64,000 nt of DNA from Phycomyces nitens (GCA_022702545.1 JAHRBC010000003.1:4216001-4280000); one strand, 5' to 3'. Counted from the stretch's first letter, positions 1 to 12,129 are shown. Numbers and translations: made by a program. Notes: generated by a model not told the origin, from the sequence alone.

Positions 1-160
1 TGTGGCCTGAATGGCATTTGGTTTCAACTCAGCGAATGATTGAAGATCATCTTTCTCACGCAAATTTCCCCACTCAATCACATCTTGAAAGTGCTTCGTG
101 CGCAAGATGAACTTTTTGTAAAACCAAGGATTTTGATATGAAATAGAGCAATTAAGCCGT
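1..160 (-). CDS. possible internal coding fragment running off the left edge
   Basis: On the minus strand one frame is open from about position 160 to the window edge and reads like ordinary protein, with a WFYKKF segment followed by a charged amphipathic stretch. No ATG precedes it in frame, so it would have to be an internal exon. The family is not recognised. A plus-strand frame is also open for about 35 codons here, so the call is weak. Confidence 0.25.
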
Positions 161-226
161 CTATTATTATGATGATAATGAATAACTACATGTGTTCTCG
201 CAGAACATATATTTATAATTCTAATC

Positions 227-2828
227 TCAAGTCTCCTTTCGCTTCTTTTTTGTGACTGGTCCAGTTGCCATGGTTTCCGAACTAGCAATCGCAAACTCAC
301 TTGCATGGTCATAATTACGCTTCAACGGGTTCCGTCGCTGAGCTGCATCCTTGCCAATCAACTTGTGCTTACCAGGCATGCGCTCCTTCTTTGCCTCCTT
401 CTTCTTTCGTCCCTTGCTCTGCTCATGCAAGTTTGAAGGAGCCTCTCTGAGCGCGAATGATTTGGCCAGGTGGCCCAGATGAAGGTTCTTGATGTGGAAG
501 ATGTGTTTTTCTGTCGCAGAATGTGTTGCATACGCCCTCACGCTTGACCAATAAGCCTTTCTTGCCAATGTCACACGCTAAAAACAATTCCACATATCAG
601 AAATCTGTCTTATCAAAACAGAAAAATCAGAAACTTACTTCTTCATCCGTGATCGTATAACGTTCCATTGCATTTTGCAGGTCCTGTGCAGGAAGCTGGT
701 AATCACCTTGTGGCGTATCAGCCAATGTGCGCAGAATAGATTCCATTTCAACAGGTTCTGGGGTCAGTTCTTGTGCCTTGAGAATATCAATGTATTCGAT
801 TTCGCTTGGCAACAAAAACAGTGTTGCACCACCAGCTTTTCCGAGACGGGCAGTTCTGCCCACTCTGTGCACATAATCCTTCATGTCCGAAGGGGGGTCA
901 TATTGGACAATTCGATCAACGTTGGGAAGATCCAAACCACGGGCAGCCACATCCGTGCACAACAGGACCCCAGAAGGTGCCTTGCTAAACTCCAAAAATG
1001 TCTTTGAGCGCACCTGTTGCTCAAGATCACCATGCAAGCGAAACACGGGCACTTCTCCCAGTATCTTACTTGTCAGGAAAGGAAGCTTTAACCTTTCGAC
1101 CAATTTCTCCTGTTTGTTCTTGCGTTCACTGCGAGTACCCGAGGATTTGCCATTGTGCTTTGTTGCCTGGTTCTTGTATTTCTCATCGCCCATAATCTTT
1201 TTCAGGGTACGCTTCATCAATTTGGAATCTTCATTGCCTTCTTCATCTCCATCATCTTCATCTTCCTCCTCTTCCTCTTCCTCTTCCTCTTCATTGCCTG
1301 CATTGGCAAATAGATCATAATGAAAGTCAACAGAGTCACAGCATGAAAAAAAGACAATAATCTTGCTTGATGGTTCTGGCTTTCCTCTCTTTTGGACAAA
1401 GTATGATTTGAGCAAACTGGTCAATGTAATCAGACGCAATTTTGCGGGTGTAACAGTGTATGTCTGTTTGAGTTGGTTGGGAGTAGTAAATTTAACTTCT
1501 TCTGTATCCATATCCATTCCCTCGCCAGTCTTTAGCAGGGCCGAGGCATCCTTCTTGGTTTCTGTACCACTCACGAATGCGGGTTTTATCAGAGACCATC
1601 CAGCCAAGTTCTTGACATCGTCACGAAGAGTGGCCGAACACAAAACTGTCTGTCTACGCTTGGGCCAGTATTTGGTGTCCAGAACCTTTTTGAACTTGTC
1701 GCTAGGTCCAGCCTTGGTGCGCTCATCAATGATATTCATAATCTTCTTCAATGTCTCCTCGAAACCGAGATCCAGCAGACGATCGGCCTCATCAAGTACT
1801 AACCATCTGAGATTCTGAATATCAAAGCTCTTGGTGTTCTCAAGATGATCCAATAGGCGGCCAGGTGTACTGACCAGAACATTCACACCCTTGCGAAGTC
1901 GTGCCTTTTCTTTACTCTTGCTGTCACCACCAATGACAGTTCCAGGTACGATCCAATGCAGGCGGCGGGTATCGGGATTCTCCGATTTCGGCAGGTTCAC
2001 CAAACCAGCCAGGACACCTTCGACCTGTTGGGCCAATTCACGTGTAGGAGTCAAGATGATGGCCACCGTGCCAATAGATCGATCGCCAAATGCCGAAGAA
2101 GACTCCTCGGCGGTGTACGTCGATGCACCAATCAGGCGGTTGACAATAGGAAGCAAGTATGTCAAGGTCTTTCCAGAACCAGTCTCTGCCTGAACGACAA
2201 CGTCGACATCTTCTTTGGGGATCTCACAGTCTTTCACAGTGCGGGAAGGACCCAGAAGGAGAGGAATGGCCTTTCGTTGGACATTGGTGGGAGTGGTGAC
2301 ATTGTGTTTGTTTTTGAGCAGATTGACCAGATCTTCCAGGATTCCAATACCAGTAAATGTGGTCGAATCTGCCATTGGGGCATTACTAGGCACTTGATTT
2401 CGGTTAATCTTTTTGAAAACCTTTGGAAGAGGCTTGATCTCGGGGTTTGATGAAAAGAGGGAGGAAATGACTTGAGTTCTGCCATGGACCATGGTGTTGT
2501 TGGTGGTCGATTGCGTTGTGGCAGCCGGTGCATCGGCTGCAGAGACGGGATCTGCCTGTTGAGTGGTATCTGGCTTGGGATCTGTAGCTTTGGGATCTGC
2601 AGCTTTGGGATCTGTAGGTTTAGATCGTACGGGTTCAGAAAAACTCGAGATCGCAGGTACGTTGGTGCGAGGACGAATTGGGCCGTACGACGTCTGCTGT
2701 TGGCGCTGTGGCTTCATAGTAGAAGGTTTTGTGCGTTTGGAGTGGCCTCCCCAGGAAGCAGACTTCTTTGGCTTGGCTCCATTCGAGCCAGAATTGCTGA
2801 TATTCAGCATCATACCATCGTCTTCCAT
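227..2828 (-). CDS. DBP7: DEAD-box RNA helicase Dbp7 (DDX31 family)
   Basis: ATP-dependent RNA helicase of the Dbp7/DDX31 group, which acts in the nucleolus in early 60S ribosomal subunit assembly. There are two exons (2828-639 and 577-227) joined across a 61-bp intron (638-578, GTAAGT...TAG), giving about 846 aa. Visible motifs in order are a Q-motif region, Walker A AETGSGKT near residue 215, [21 protein letters not shown] in [17 protein letters not shown], a helicase-C block with [17 protein letters not shown], and [10 protein letters not shown]. Exon 2 supplies the DUF4217-type C-terminal domain and a Lys/Arg-rich tail. The N-terminus is basic and low-complexity with DPKA-type repeats. 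A run of about ten Glu followed by Asp/Glu is inserted in the C-terminal lobe, encoded by a TTCCTC microsatellite near 1260-1293. The start at 2828 is the first ATG of a long open exon. Confidence 0.93.
578..638 (-). other. intron of DBP7
   Basis: GTAAGT donor at 638 and TAG acceptor at 578. Splicing joins TDEE to RVTLARK in frame and removes the stop that would otherwise end the helicase before its C-terminal domain. Confidence 0.85.
1258..1296. repeat. TTCCTC microsatellite coding for a poly-Glu run
   Basis: Tandem TTCCTC/CTCTTC hexamers inside the DBP7 exon, read on the minus strand as consecutive GAG/GAA codons. Confidence 0.8.
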
Positions 2829-3073
2829 CTTTGACTAATTTTGTATTGGTGTTGCTTGAAAGACGTTTGAAAATGTAATGCAAAATGGAAAATTTTATGG
2901 GACAAAAGACAGTCATAAAAGGTAAAAATGGTTTCCAGAACCACATTTTATAAAGGCACATTTTTACATATTTTCGTTTCTTTTTCTCTCGTTATCTGAT
3001 GTTTTTTAAAAAAGTTTATTATGATTGTCTTGCCTTGGAAACTGTCTGTTTTGTGTGTGTAGATTGTTTTTTT

Positions 3074-4068
3074 TTACTGAGGAGGAGGAGGTCTGTTGTA
3101 CATGCCTGGAGGAGGCATTCCACGGCCTGCACCTTGAGGAGGGAATCCCTGAGGAGGCTATTTTGTTTTTGTGGCAAATAGTTTCAATATGGTGTCATGT
3201 ATTCGGATTAAAGACGTTTATGTAAAACTTACCATGCCAGGACGGAAGCCTGGAGGAGGCATACCGGGAGCACCAGGAGGTGGAGGGCGGAAGCCCATGG
3301 GAGGACCACCGGGAGCACCGGGCATGGGAGGTCTAAAGTTCTGGGGCATACCTGGAGGAGGACGGAAGCCAGGAGGAGGCTATAAGTTTGCTGGATTAGC
3401 ATATATTCTGGTGAATTCCCTCTAACAAAAACCACTTACACCTTGACCATGCATGGGAGGACGACCATAGGCAACAGGAGGACCCTGGTATCCAGGTCTA
3501 GGCTGCATCATCTGTATACACATCGTATTCAGTAACAAGCCAAGAAAACATTGACGCCAATATATAATTATGTATATCCTCTACACATTCTGTTACTCAC
3601 ATGAGGTGCAGGGCCACCAACACCACGAACAGGACCAGACAATCCCATCATGGGAGCGCCTGGTGGTGGTGCAGCAGGAAGACCGCGACCGGCAGGCTAA
3701 AATAATAAGATATCCTTTAAGCACCTTTCACTTTTTGACAATGCCTGATCTGTACTTACTCTTCCAAAGCCAGGACCACTCATCAATGCTGGACCTCTGG
3801 AAGGAAGGTCGTCAAAGGATGGTGGTGGGGGTCCATCAACACTCATGCTGACAATAGTCTCGCCTCTCAAGATAACCAAACCAAGTGTTCGCTTCTGCTC
3901 CAACTCAGCCTGTCCTTCAACCTTCTTGCCCTTGGGCTTCACTTTGCGGAACTCCTCGCAGTCAGCCAACACAAGGTTCATATGTTTGTCGAATGCAAGC
4001 ATCTGGCCAGTCAACACACGCGAGTCCGTCAAAGTGATACGAAGTCGGTAGTTGACAATATTCATCAT
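3074..4068 (-). CDS. SMB1: small nuclear ribonucleoprotein SmB/SmB'
   Basis: Core Sm protein of spliceosomal snRNPs. There are five exons (4068-3760, 3696-3601, 3511-3440, 3379-3233, 3157-3074), giving 235 aa, close to the usual SmB length. Exon 1 holds the Sm fold: Sm1 around [33 protein letters not shown] and Sm2 around [16 protein letters not shown]. Exons 2-5 encode the Pro/Gly/Met-rich tail with repeated PPPGF/MPPPG units typical of animal and early-diverging fungal SmB, ending in RPPPPQ before the stop. All splice junctions keep frame and have GTAAGT- or GTGAGT-type donors. The gene starts 647 bp from the divergent mitochondrial S8 gene, suggesting a shared promoter region. Two in-frame ATGs lie at the very start (MMN). 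Confidence 0.9.
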
Positions 4069-4715
4069 TTTCGAGTTTCTCGACTACGCAATCACCAAGA
4101 TAAAGAGGTGAGTTTGATCGTCTTTTTTTATATTTCATATAGTCTAACGCGACATTAATTCATCTGGAATGATGAATGGATAAAAAGAATCGCATTTATT
4201 ATGAATAGAGATGGAGTTCAGGCTATGGATCTGTCCATCCAGACAGTTATTATAAATATCTAATTCACATACCATTTTTGATTTTGTTGATTCCTTGGTA
4301 CGGAATCGAGTTTACTGCGAAAAGGGCGTAACAGATAGGGTGCAAAATAAAGACGTAGATGGCCTTGAGAATTAGCACACGTCAGAAAAAAAAAAGATAT
4401 ATAAAAAAAAAGGGAGATTCTTTGCGCGCCAAGTACGAAAGAGAAGGGCAGGAAAGTGAAATGGACGTAGGTTGGCGCGCCTTTGATGGGTGGCTTATGT
4501 CTACGTCACGCACCAAACAATTGTTGCCACCCCTCCCTCAGTTGATGAGACGTTGGTTTTTTTTGCAAAAAGGTACCTGCCAAAAAGTTATTGTTCAGCA
4601 CTCTCTGTAGCTTTTACATATACTTTATATTTGCACAGACAAATATAATAATATAAATATAAATATATTTTTGTATATATATACATATATACATTTATTT
4701 AAGCATTCATAGACG
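4069..4715. promoter_or_regulatory. divergent intergenic region between SMB1 and MRPS8
   Basis: A 647-bp spacer between two divergent starts. It holds A-rich tracts near 4385-4410 and a TATAAATATAAATATA-type run at about 4650-4690 just upstream of the S8 start. No gene is seen inside. Promoter function is inferred from position only. Confidence 0.45.
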
Positions 4716-5177
4716 ATGCCTCGCGTTCACGACCTTTGCGCCCGTATCCAGAATGGATTCAGAGCACGACTTCAGACAATGGCAATACCCGAAACAAAGA
4801 TGAATCTCGCCATTGCAAACATTCTCTACAAAGAGGGCTTTATCTCCTCTGTCAGCCGTGGAAACCACATTTGCCCCGACACTGAATTCACTGCCACCAC
4901 CCCTGACAACATCGCCACTCGTCGTCTCTGGCTTAACCTTAAATACAAGGAGAACAAACCGGCACTCGAGAAATTGACTGTGATTAGCAAGCCTGCCAAG
5001 AAGGTCAACTTTTCTGTCAATGAATTAAAGAACCTTGCCAACGGTCGACGAGCTCAATTCATCAAGCCTCTTCAGCCCGGAGAGATCGCTATTCTGTCCA
5101 CCAACCGTGGTGTATTGGAATTGCAGGAAGCCCTAAAGAAGAATGTTGGAGGAGAGGTTCTCTGTCGTGCAACTTAA
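4716..5177 (+). CDS. MRPS8: mitochondrial small-subunit ribosomal protein S8 (uS8m)
   Basis: Single-exon 153-aa protein of the uS8 family, a component of the mitochondrial 37S/28S ribosomal subunit that binds the central domain of the small rRNA. It starts MPRVHDLCARIQNGFRA, the expected S8 N-terminal helix. It ends with the conserved S8 C-terminal signature containing LSTNRGVLELQEALKKNVGGEVLC. The length agrees with yeast Mrps8 (about 155 aa). The insert between the two S8 subdomains is typical of the mitochondrial version. No intron is needed, and the start is the first ATG after an AT-rich leader. Confidence 0.9.
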   Translation: MPRVHDLCARIQNGFRARLQTMAIPETKMNLAIANILYKEGFISSVSRGNHICPDTEFTATTPDNIATRRLWLNLKYKENKPALEKLTVISKPAKKVNFSVNELKNLANGRRAQFIKPLQPGEIAILSTNRGVLELQEALKKNVGGEVLCRAT

Positions 5178-5683
5178 AAAACAGAGTGTATATGCATATG
5201 AAGATACAGACCCAATTCCTACACAAAATACACACCATCACCACACACCACATTTTTTTTATTAATTAAAACATTTTTTTTGTTTCATTTCGATTCTAGA
5301 CATAAAGATGTGGATACTTGTACAATCTATATAAATATAAAATATTGAAATATTGAAATATTGAAATAGCTCGTATTATTGCTGGAGAGCTTGTTAAACA
5401 GGAGTATGAAAATATCGTAGCATTGATGTGAAAATTGATTACCTTTCCTGTACGCTTTGACTGTCGAGTGGGAGTTTGGATGATTATTCTTGCCATGTCC
5501 TACCCTCCAGGCCTTCTAAAAAGGATGAATTACTGCCCGGTGTGAAGCGTGGGCATGTGTTAAAAATAAAAAGTAGAAATAGATAGTATCGTGGGAATGT
5601 GGCTTAAATGCGGGGCAAGGTCTATAAAGCTTTGACTTCTCTGTGCTTGAGGACATCGTCTATCCTCTTTCTCTTCTTTAATC
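5178..5683. other. intergenic region with promoter of the acyl-CoA dehydrogenase
   Basis: No gene is seen. A ten-base ATTGAAATAT-type unit repeats three times at about 5338-5366. A TATAAAG box lies near 5623, about 60 bp before the next start codon, followed by a pyrimidine-rich leader. Confidence 0.5.
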
Positions 5684-7531
5684 ATGAGCTTCATCCGTTC
5701 TGCCCTCAGACTCTCTGCTGCCACTGCCATTCGCCCCACCAGCGTTTTCCGCCAGGCTGCTCAACGGTAAGCCATGCTTTTAGATTGATTATTAAATACC
5801 AGCCCGTCGCTGATCAAAGAATCCAAGAAACTATGCCGCTTTGACCTACTCCACACCCACTGCATCCGAGAACCCCACTTCTCTCACCGCATTCACCGAA
5901 GAGGAGCTCATGCTCAAGGAAACTGGTTAGTAGAGTTGGCTGGTTGCAAACAAATCATCTTGCCAACTCATCATACTCTAGTATCTCGTTTTGCTCGCGA
6001 GGTTGTTGCCCCACGCGTGTCTGCTATGGATGAGGCCGAGAAGATGGATTCTGATATCATCAAGGCCATGTTTGACAACGGTGTAAGTTACAATGCTTAG
6101 GATACAGTTTGATTTGAAATATTCATACGTATTGCCTTTAAAGTTGATGGGACTCGAGACCCCTGCTGACTATGGAGGTGCCGAGTGCTCCTTCACTGCT
6201 GCAATCTTGGCCGTCGAAGGTAAGCTGTAATTATTCTTAAACATATACCAACCACCACTTTAGAGCTTGCCAAGATCGATCCCTCCATTAGTGCCTTGTG
6301 TGACATTCACGTAAGCATTTTTTCTCTTCGCTTTTTGTTTCGTTTGATCCTGAACCTAAACCCATTGATCTTTAGAACACCTTGACCAACACCGTCATCC
6401 GCAAATGGGCCAATGAGTCCCTCAAGGAAAAGTACCTCACCCGTCTTGCCACTGACACCGTCGGAAGTTTCGCTATTTCTGAAGCTGGTGCTGGTAGTGA
6501 TGCCTTTGGTCTCCAGACCCGTGCCGAGGACAAGGGCGACCACTACATCTTGAACGGTGGCAAGATGTGGATCAGTAACTCTGCCGAGGCTGGCGTCTTT
6601 GTCATCTTTGCCAATGTGTAAGTCTTCTTTCTACATAATTAAGCCATTTGGAATCTATGGCTGACCCATTGGTCTAGTGATTTCTCAAAGGGATACAAGG
6701 GTATCACTGCCTTTATTGTTGAGAAGGAGTGGGGTGTCGAGATTGCAAAGAAGGAAAAGAAGGTTAGTTGAAAATTAAGAGGCTTGATTGCTGCAGGGGT
6801 CAGTAACCGAGTTCTTGCCTCATAGTTGGGTATCCGTTCTTCCTCTACCTGTGTCCTCAACTTTGACGACGTCAGAATCCCCAAGGAGAACGTCTTGGGT
6901 GAGGTTGGCCATGGTTACAAGTATGCCATTGACTCCCTTAACGAGGGTCGTATTGGTATTGCTGCCCAGATGATTGGCTGTGCTCAGGGTGCATACGATA
7001 TTGCCTTGCCTTACATGATGGAGCGCAAGCAGTTTGGCACTGCCATTGGAAACTTCCAGGCTATGCAGCATCAGTTTGCTCAAGGTAAGACAGAATCTAT
7101 TCATGGTTGTACTATCCGGATGAACATATTTACTAAATCATCATATTTCCCACAGTCGCTGTTGAGATTGAGGCCGCTAAGCTCTTGACCTACAACGCCG
7201 CTCGCCTCAAGGAGGAGAACAAGCCTTTTGTTATGGAGGCTGCAATGGCCAAGTTCATGGCTGCCAAGGTTGCCGAAAAGGCATCCAGCTATGCCGTCGA
7301 ATGGATGGGTGGAAATGGCTTTGTACGTGAGACCGGCGTTGAAAAGTTCTACCGTGATTCCAAGATTGGATCGATTTATGAAGGTAAAAGGACTAGCAGA
7401 CCATTGCTGGCATTGGATACAGAAATACAAGATTCTTTAGACTGACCTTTTGATAATGATTATTGACTGTAGGAACCAACAACATCCAGCTCCAGACTAT
7501 TGCCAAGATCATTGCTACCAAATACCAGTAG
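5684..7531 (+). CDS. ACADSB: short/branched-chain acyl-CoA dehydrogenase, mitochondrial
   Basis: FAD-dependent alpha,beta-dehydrogenation of acyl-CoA in fatty-acid or branched-chain amino-acid breakdown, passing electrons to ETF. Ten exons (5684-5766, 5828-5925, 5982-6082, 6144-6219, 6264-6310, 6376-6617, 6678-6762, 6826-7084, 7156-7383, 7473-7531) join in frame to 425 aa. The N-terminus ([18 protein letters not shown]) is an Arg/Ser/Ala-rich mitochondrial presequence. Visible family blocks are [17 protein letters not shown] (flavin/substrate loop), [18 protein letters not shown], the R-x5[13 protein letters not shown] helix region and [20 protein letters not shown]. The catalytic Glu lies in IYEGTNNIQ near residue 405, the position used by short-chain and SBCAD enzymes (isovaleryl- and long-chain types differ). 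The exact substrate cannot be fixed by eye. Confidence 0.9.
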
Positions 7532-8267
7532 ATTGGATACCTTTTGGACTATAGAGACAAGCTAGTTGGGACTATAGAACTAGATTTATATTAAGAAAAA
7601 GCTCCAACTAAAAAAAACAATAACAATACCATTCCCACTTGTAAACTCATATTGAAAGACAATAAACTACTGATACACAGCTATATCAACCCATGTATGA
7701 ATCCATTGAATCTAGACTTTGAAGAATGGGTACTTGTTGATATTATCAGACAAGAGATACACTAGATGCATGTACTTGAGAAAATATTAGATAAACATGG
7801 CTCAGTTTCTCTGATTATTCGCAGAGTTTATCATTGTCTTATAGTTTGATGGAATAATGGCTGAAATATGAGCTGTTGTAAGATGTTTTTATTTATTTAA
7901 TAAATTAATTGCTGATATAATACCCAGGCATAACTCTTATTATATCATTATATTTGGGGTCTAATTGCTTTTAATGATTCAAGTATCTGGTCTGGCAATA
8001 CAATATATACATCTATAAACGCCTCTTGGGCGTAAACTTTGGATTGAATATATAAAAATGACATGTTGATTTCAGGATAAAGTGTAAATTACGTCTAACC
8101 TTTGAGTACTGGACAACTTGTTTTTTTTTTCAAGTATCAAGAGATGTTTTATATATCATATCATGATATTTTCTTGTTTTTTTTTATATTGTAAATAAAT
8201 AGTCTTTTTTATCTATTATGCATAATAAATGTGTTAAACACATCATATAGTGTTTCCAGATTATGTC

Positions 8268-8270
<3 letters not shown>

Positions 8271-8314
<44 letters not shown>
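8271..8314. repeat. (TTA)n microsatellite
   Basis: About fifteen uninterrupted TTA/ATT triplets. Apparent poly-Ile ORFs on both strands here are by-products of the repeat. Confidence 0.9.
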
Positions 8315-8316
<2 letters not shown>

Positions 8317-8819
8317 AAAAAAATTGTTTTTCTTTGAAAAGCTGCCTTGTCTAATGAATGTATACTTCAATATGTTTGCTGTATCTACTTGTATACACGC
8401 AATAGACACGGCCGTGTATCAATATTTATAAAATATTAATGTAAGTTTAAACAGGACATTCGTGTTATGTGAGAATATCTAATGTAAGAATCAACAAATG
8501 ATTAACAGATTGTCTGTCAGCGAATAGTCGAGGTATCCAGAATCTAATCTTTCCACGATAAACAAGATAGTATCTTGTAAAAACGAGTAATCATTGGTGC
8601 TGAATGGCTTGTAGCTTTCGATAAACAGATCTTGTTCTCGATCCAAGAGATATCAAGCAAGATATCCGGTCCATCAGGGACCCAAATAAACAAGTAATTG
8701 ACTTGAACAGACCAACCATCTCGTCTATTCTAGCCGGGAAACCGTCCTTTAATTAAAGAATTGGTGGTGTGGGAAATATCTATGAGTTGAAAGCATTAGC
8801 TTGATAGCCATTTGGTTTT

Positions 8820-8832
8820 TGTATAAATAGAG
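8820..8832 (+). promoter_or_regulatory. TATA box of the NmrA-like gene
   Basis: TATAAATAG about 90 bp upstream of the ATG at 8914, followed by an A/C-rich leader built of CAATACAAT repeats. Confidence 0.55.
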
Positions 8833-8913
8833 GCCATCAAAGCAACCAGATTAAAAATCATAGCAATCGCTTCCCAATACAATCCAATACAATACAATCC
8901 AATACAATTCAAA

Positions 8914-10010
8914 ATGTCTTCCAAGTTCATCTGTGCCATTACCAATGTCGACTCTCTTGTTGGCTATGCCGTAGCTCACCGCTTCTTGAAAGAGTCCCAG
9001 AAGAGTGGCGAGGAACACGAGATCCGCCTTTTGTGTCGCAGCTCTGAAGGTCTTGAGGACCTCAAGGAAAGGGGCGCCAAGATCTGTGAGGTCAACTACA
9101 GTAACGAGAACGAAGTTCGTGAAGCCTTGAAGGATGTCAGAGCCGTCCTCTTTGTTCCTGAGCATTCCAAGGAGTTCAAGTCCCAGGGTGAGAATGTCTT
9201 GAGAGTTTCTCGCGACCAAAAGGTTAAATGTCTTATCATGACATCTGTGTAAGTATCTCTGGTTCCCTGCATAACGTTAATACCAATTTATCAACTAATT
9301 ATTTTTACAGTGTTGGCGTTGACAAGGTTGCAGAGAACCGTAACAGCGAAAAGTTCCGTCGTCTGCAAGAGTTGCGCCAGCTCGAACAAAAGGTTCAGGA
9401 GCACAGTGGTGAGGGCCAGTGGACCATTGTACGCCTTACTATCTTGACCCAGCTGTTCTTCTACCTCTCGCCAATGATTCAGAACAACAACCGTCTTGGT
9501 CTTCCCATCCACAAGAACTGCAAGTGGAGTGCCATTGACCTCCAGGATGCTATCGATGGTATCTATGCCATTGCTGAGAAGCATCGCAAGAACCAGTCCG
9601 CTGGAACCCAGGATGTCATGAACTTTACTGCTACCAAGACCTGGACTGGTGAAGAAGTGGCCAAGTCCATCCAAAAGGATCTTAGCCTCGACAATGAAGT
9701 TCAGTATGAGAAGATTGACGAGAACGATTTCCGCAACTACCTCGAGAAGATCCGTGACAACAACAACTTCAAGAATCCCGAGTCTGATGGTGTTCACCGC
9801 AAAGGAAATGCTGATGAGCCCTACAACTTCCCCTTGGCCAGATACCTCAACCAAGGTACAATTGAATGTATAATCGAAATTCTCCAGCTGGCCAACGAGG
9901 GTCATTCCGATGTTGTCTGCAAAGACTTGAAGGAGCTTATCAGACGCGAGCCTCAGGATATCCACAAGTTCATGCAGAACAACCGCGATCAGTTCCGTCG
10001 CCTCAAGTAA
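8914..10010 (+). CDS. NmrA-like NAD(P)-binding Rossmann-fold protein
   Basis: Two exons (8914-9248 and 9311-10010) separated by a 62-bp GTAAGT...CAG intron encode 344 aa. The pattern is that of atypical short-chain dehydrogenases of the NmrA/HSCARG group. An N-terminal beta-alpha unit (ICAITNVDSLVGYAVAHRFL) is followed by LLCRS, a strand ending in VRAVLFVPE, VKCLIMTSVVGVDK and the WTIVRLTILTQLFFYL block. A C-terminal substrate-side region contains WTGEEVAKSIQKDL. The glycine motif is eroded: where family members show GxxGxxG only the last Gly remains, so cofactor binding is doubtful and a redox-sensor or regulatory role is possible. Codon use is strongly biased to C-ending codons, suggesting good expression. 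The exact function is unknown. Confidence 0.75.
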
Positions 10011-11455
10011 ACAGATGGCTAATTTTTTTTGAAAGAGACTTTGGAACCAGACACCTTGAATGAATCCTTTGAGGATCATATTTAGCTTCTTGGCCATGAG
10101 AATTGTAATTGTTTTGTTCTTATAAAAAATCTCTCGCGAATAATAAAAAATAAACACCGTTTAATTTTTGTCGCCAAAGACATGGTTCCCTATAGACACG
10201 AATATAAGATTAGTTTGAGTTTATAAGTACGAGAATAGATCAAACTGACATGTCCAACTCTAAATACCAACTACATTTTAAGCTTGGATTATTTAGAATT
10301 CTGGGGCGCATTGTTTTCTTTTTAAGGCAGGTTTTGACATTGTAATCAATCGGCAGGCGGCAATTGATCCTGATTTATATGGAGTGAGTTGTAGAAGGTT
10401 CTTGAATAAACTACTTGATAGACCATGCAAGAATTGCGCACCATTCCACGCCTATTGTTTAACATTATTTATATTTGTACTGTGAGTACCATGATTCTTT
10501 TTTAAAAAAAGATCTCAAGATATTTTTGTATGCATAATCTACGAGTCCAGTTCGTAATGATAACCTATGTGGGCTGTTTAAAACACATGTAATTTTTGTA
10601 AATGGGTAATGAATAAATATAAACAAAAATGTACAAGGACTTGACAAATATTTTTATTTTATAAAATACGTAAATGAATATTTGTTTCAAATCTCAAATC
10701 TATTTACAATGGTATTATTTGAATCGGAACAAAGCTTAAACATATTAATTATAATTGCATTTTTGCTGTAATGTTGTTGTTGTTGTTTTTTTTTAAAAAA
10801 AAAAGAAAGACTTGAAAGACAAAATTGTGGTTGTAAATCTCTATACTTTAACCCCCTAGTGTTCTGATATTTGGCTGTTTTGCATTCACTAATATAACAA
10901 TAATTATCCAAGTATATTTATATAAACTGATTACTGTGCAATATATATACATATGTGTATATATAGATGCTTGATAGTATTTTCAATATATTCGTGAGAA
11001 AGCAATTGGACATTGACTGGTTGCCGTTTTTCTGGGAGTCCAAGTACAGCTAATTGTACTATTAATACTACATAATCTCTTAAAAGAGGGGCAGGACAGA
11101 ATGGGTCGACAAAAAGGGACACCGACCATTGCACCTGGGCCTTTTGAACCTAATACGTTACACTGGCGGACATGGTAAAAAGGAGATCGCTGATGGATAG
11201 AATATTTATTTATATGTGTATAAATGTATGCACACCATGGAAAATCTTGCCATGAAACAAGCATTTTTTTTTATTTCTGGTCATTTTGGCTCAATTAAGC
11301 ATGAATCATGTATTGATTGATTAAGAGAATTAATTAATAAAATATCAAATACTCTAATGATCTCTCAAGTGACCAGCCAGCTCTTTAAAGATTCTTGCCC
11401 GCAAGGCAGTGAGGATATTCCAAGACATAATCCCAAAACACTAATTTACCGTATA
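10011..11455. other. intergenic region without recognisable gene
   Basis: AT-rich and low in coding signal. AATAAA-like sequences at about 10141-10153 could serve the upstream gene. T(n)A(n) tracts occur at about 10498-10510 and 10786-10804. The 11000-11250 stretch is slightly less AT-rich but has no convincing reading frame. Confidence 0.5.
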
Positions 11456-11566
11456 CAGTGAAGCTGGGAAATATTGGTCGATTTGGAAAAATAAATGGTG
11501 ATTATAAAAAATTAATTTGGGGCAAACTAAAAATGAAATTGATGAAATACTAAAACATAATTGGTT
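11456..11566 (+). repeat. left terminal inverted repeat
   Basis: Matches the reverse complement of 14037-14147 with only a handful of mismatches. The first 35 bases are identical. Confidence 0.85.
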
Positions 11567-11676
11567 GATTTTAATTTTTATATATTGGCTCTTTTGGTAA
11601 ATTGGGAGAGTTTATTAAAAATGAATTTTGGTAATGATCACAATCTCTTTTCACCCTTTAGTTTTTATTACAATGA

Positions 11677-12129
11677 GTGAAAGTAGGTAAACCCTATAAT
11701 GAATTTGAATACTTTGCTAAAATCTCTTTAGTTATAAAGGTTTTTCAAACCCCTAAATTTATTGAATTGCTTGCTGAATCCATTATAAAAAAGGGTTGTC
11801 CTAATTTCAGTCTTGTTCAAGTAGAATTTTTGGGTAATGGTTCTTATATTGTTCTTTACATGGCTCAATCAAGTTCAATCCTTTTGGAGGTTCAGTCAAA
11901 TATTACAAAAATTTCGATAAAAAAATCAGTTAAAAAATGTTTGGAGGTATTCTATCGCCTTGACATTCAACCTTTTCCTGTTATTCTTTGTACTGACAAG
12001 ATCTCCTCGTCAGTAAGATCACTGCTATCACCCGCTTTGGAAAATTCTTATATGCATATGTTCGATAGTACTGTATGGGCGGAAAAGTGCATAATTATCC
12101 TAAAGGACTTTGTGGAGAAACTGGGGTAA
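11677..12129 (+). pseudogene. PD-(D/E)XK-like ORF, copy A (truncated or frameshifted at 5' end)
   Basis: About 150 codons open, with no in-frame ATG at the start. A short ATG frame at 11621 runs into a stop right at the junction, so the 5' end looks frameshifted. The readable part aligns with copy B. It shows an LLAESIIKKG helix, VQVEFLGNG, then ILLEVQ (the E-x-Q half of a PD-(D/E)XK core), KKSVKKCLEVFYR, PVILCTDKI and a shared WAEKCIII block. The acidic residue expected on the strand before ILLEVQ is Tyr here (GSYIVLY) where copy B has Asp. The assignment to the nuclease fold is by pattern only. Confidence 0.45.

Larger units (their letters stand above)
7532..8913. other. intergenic region, AT-rich, with microsatellite and NmrA-gene promoter
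   Basis: No coding region is supported. It contains the (TTA)n array at 8271-8314. Just before the next gene there is a TATAAATAG box at about 8822 and a leader of repeated CAATACAAT units (8876-8910). Confidence 0.5.

Noticed and set aside
1363..1818. Plus-strand ORF of 151 codons over DBP7
   Set aside because: It lies antisense to the helicase core, whose motifs are unmistakable on the other strand. It is a shadow frame.
8209..8431. Poly-Ile ORFs on both strands
   Set aside because: They are translations of a (TTA)n microsatellite.
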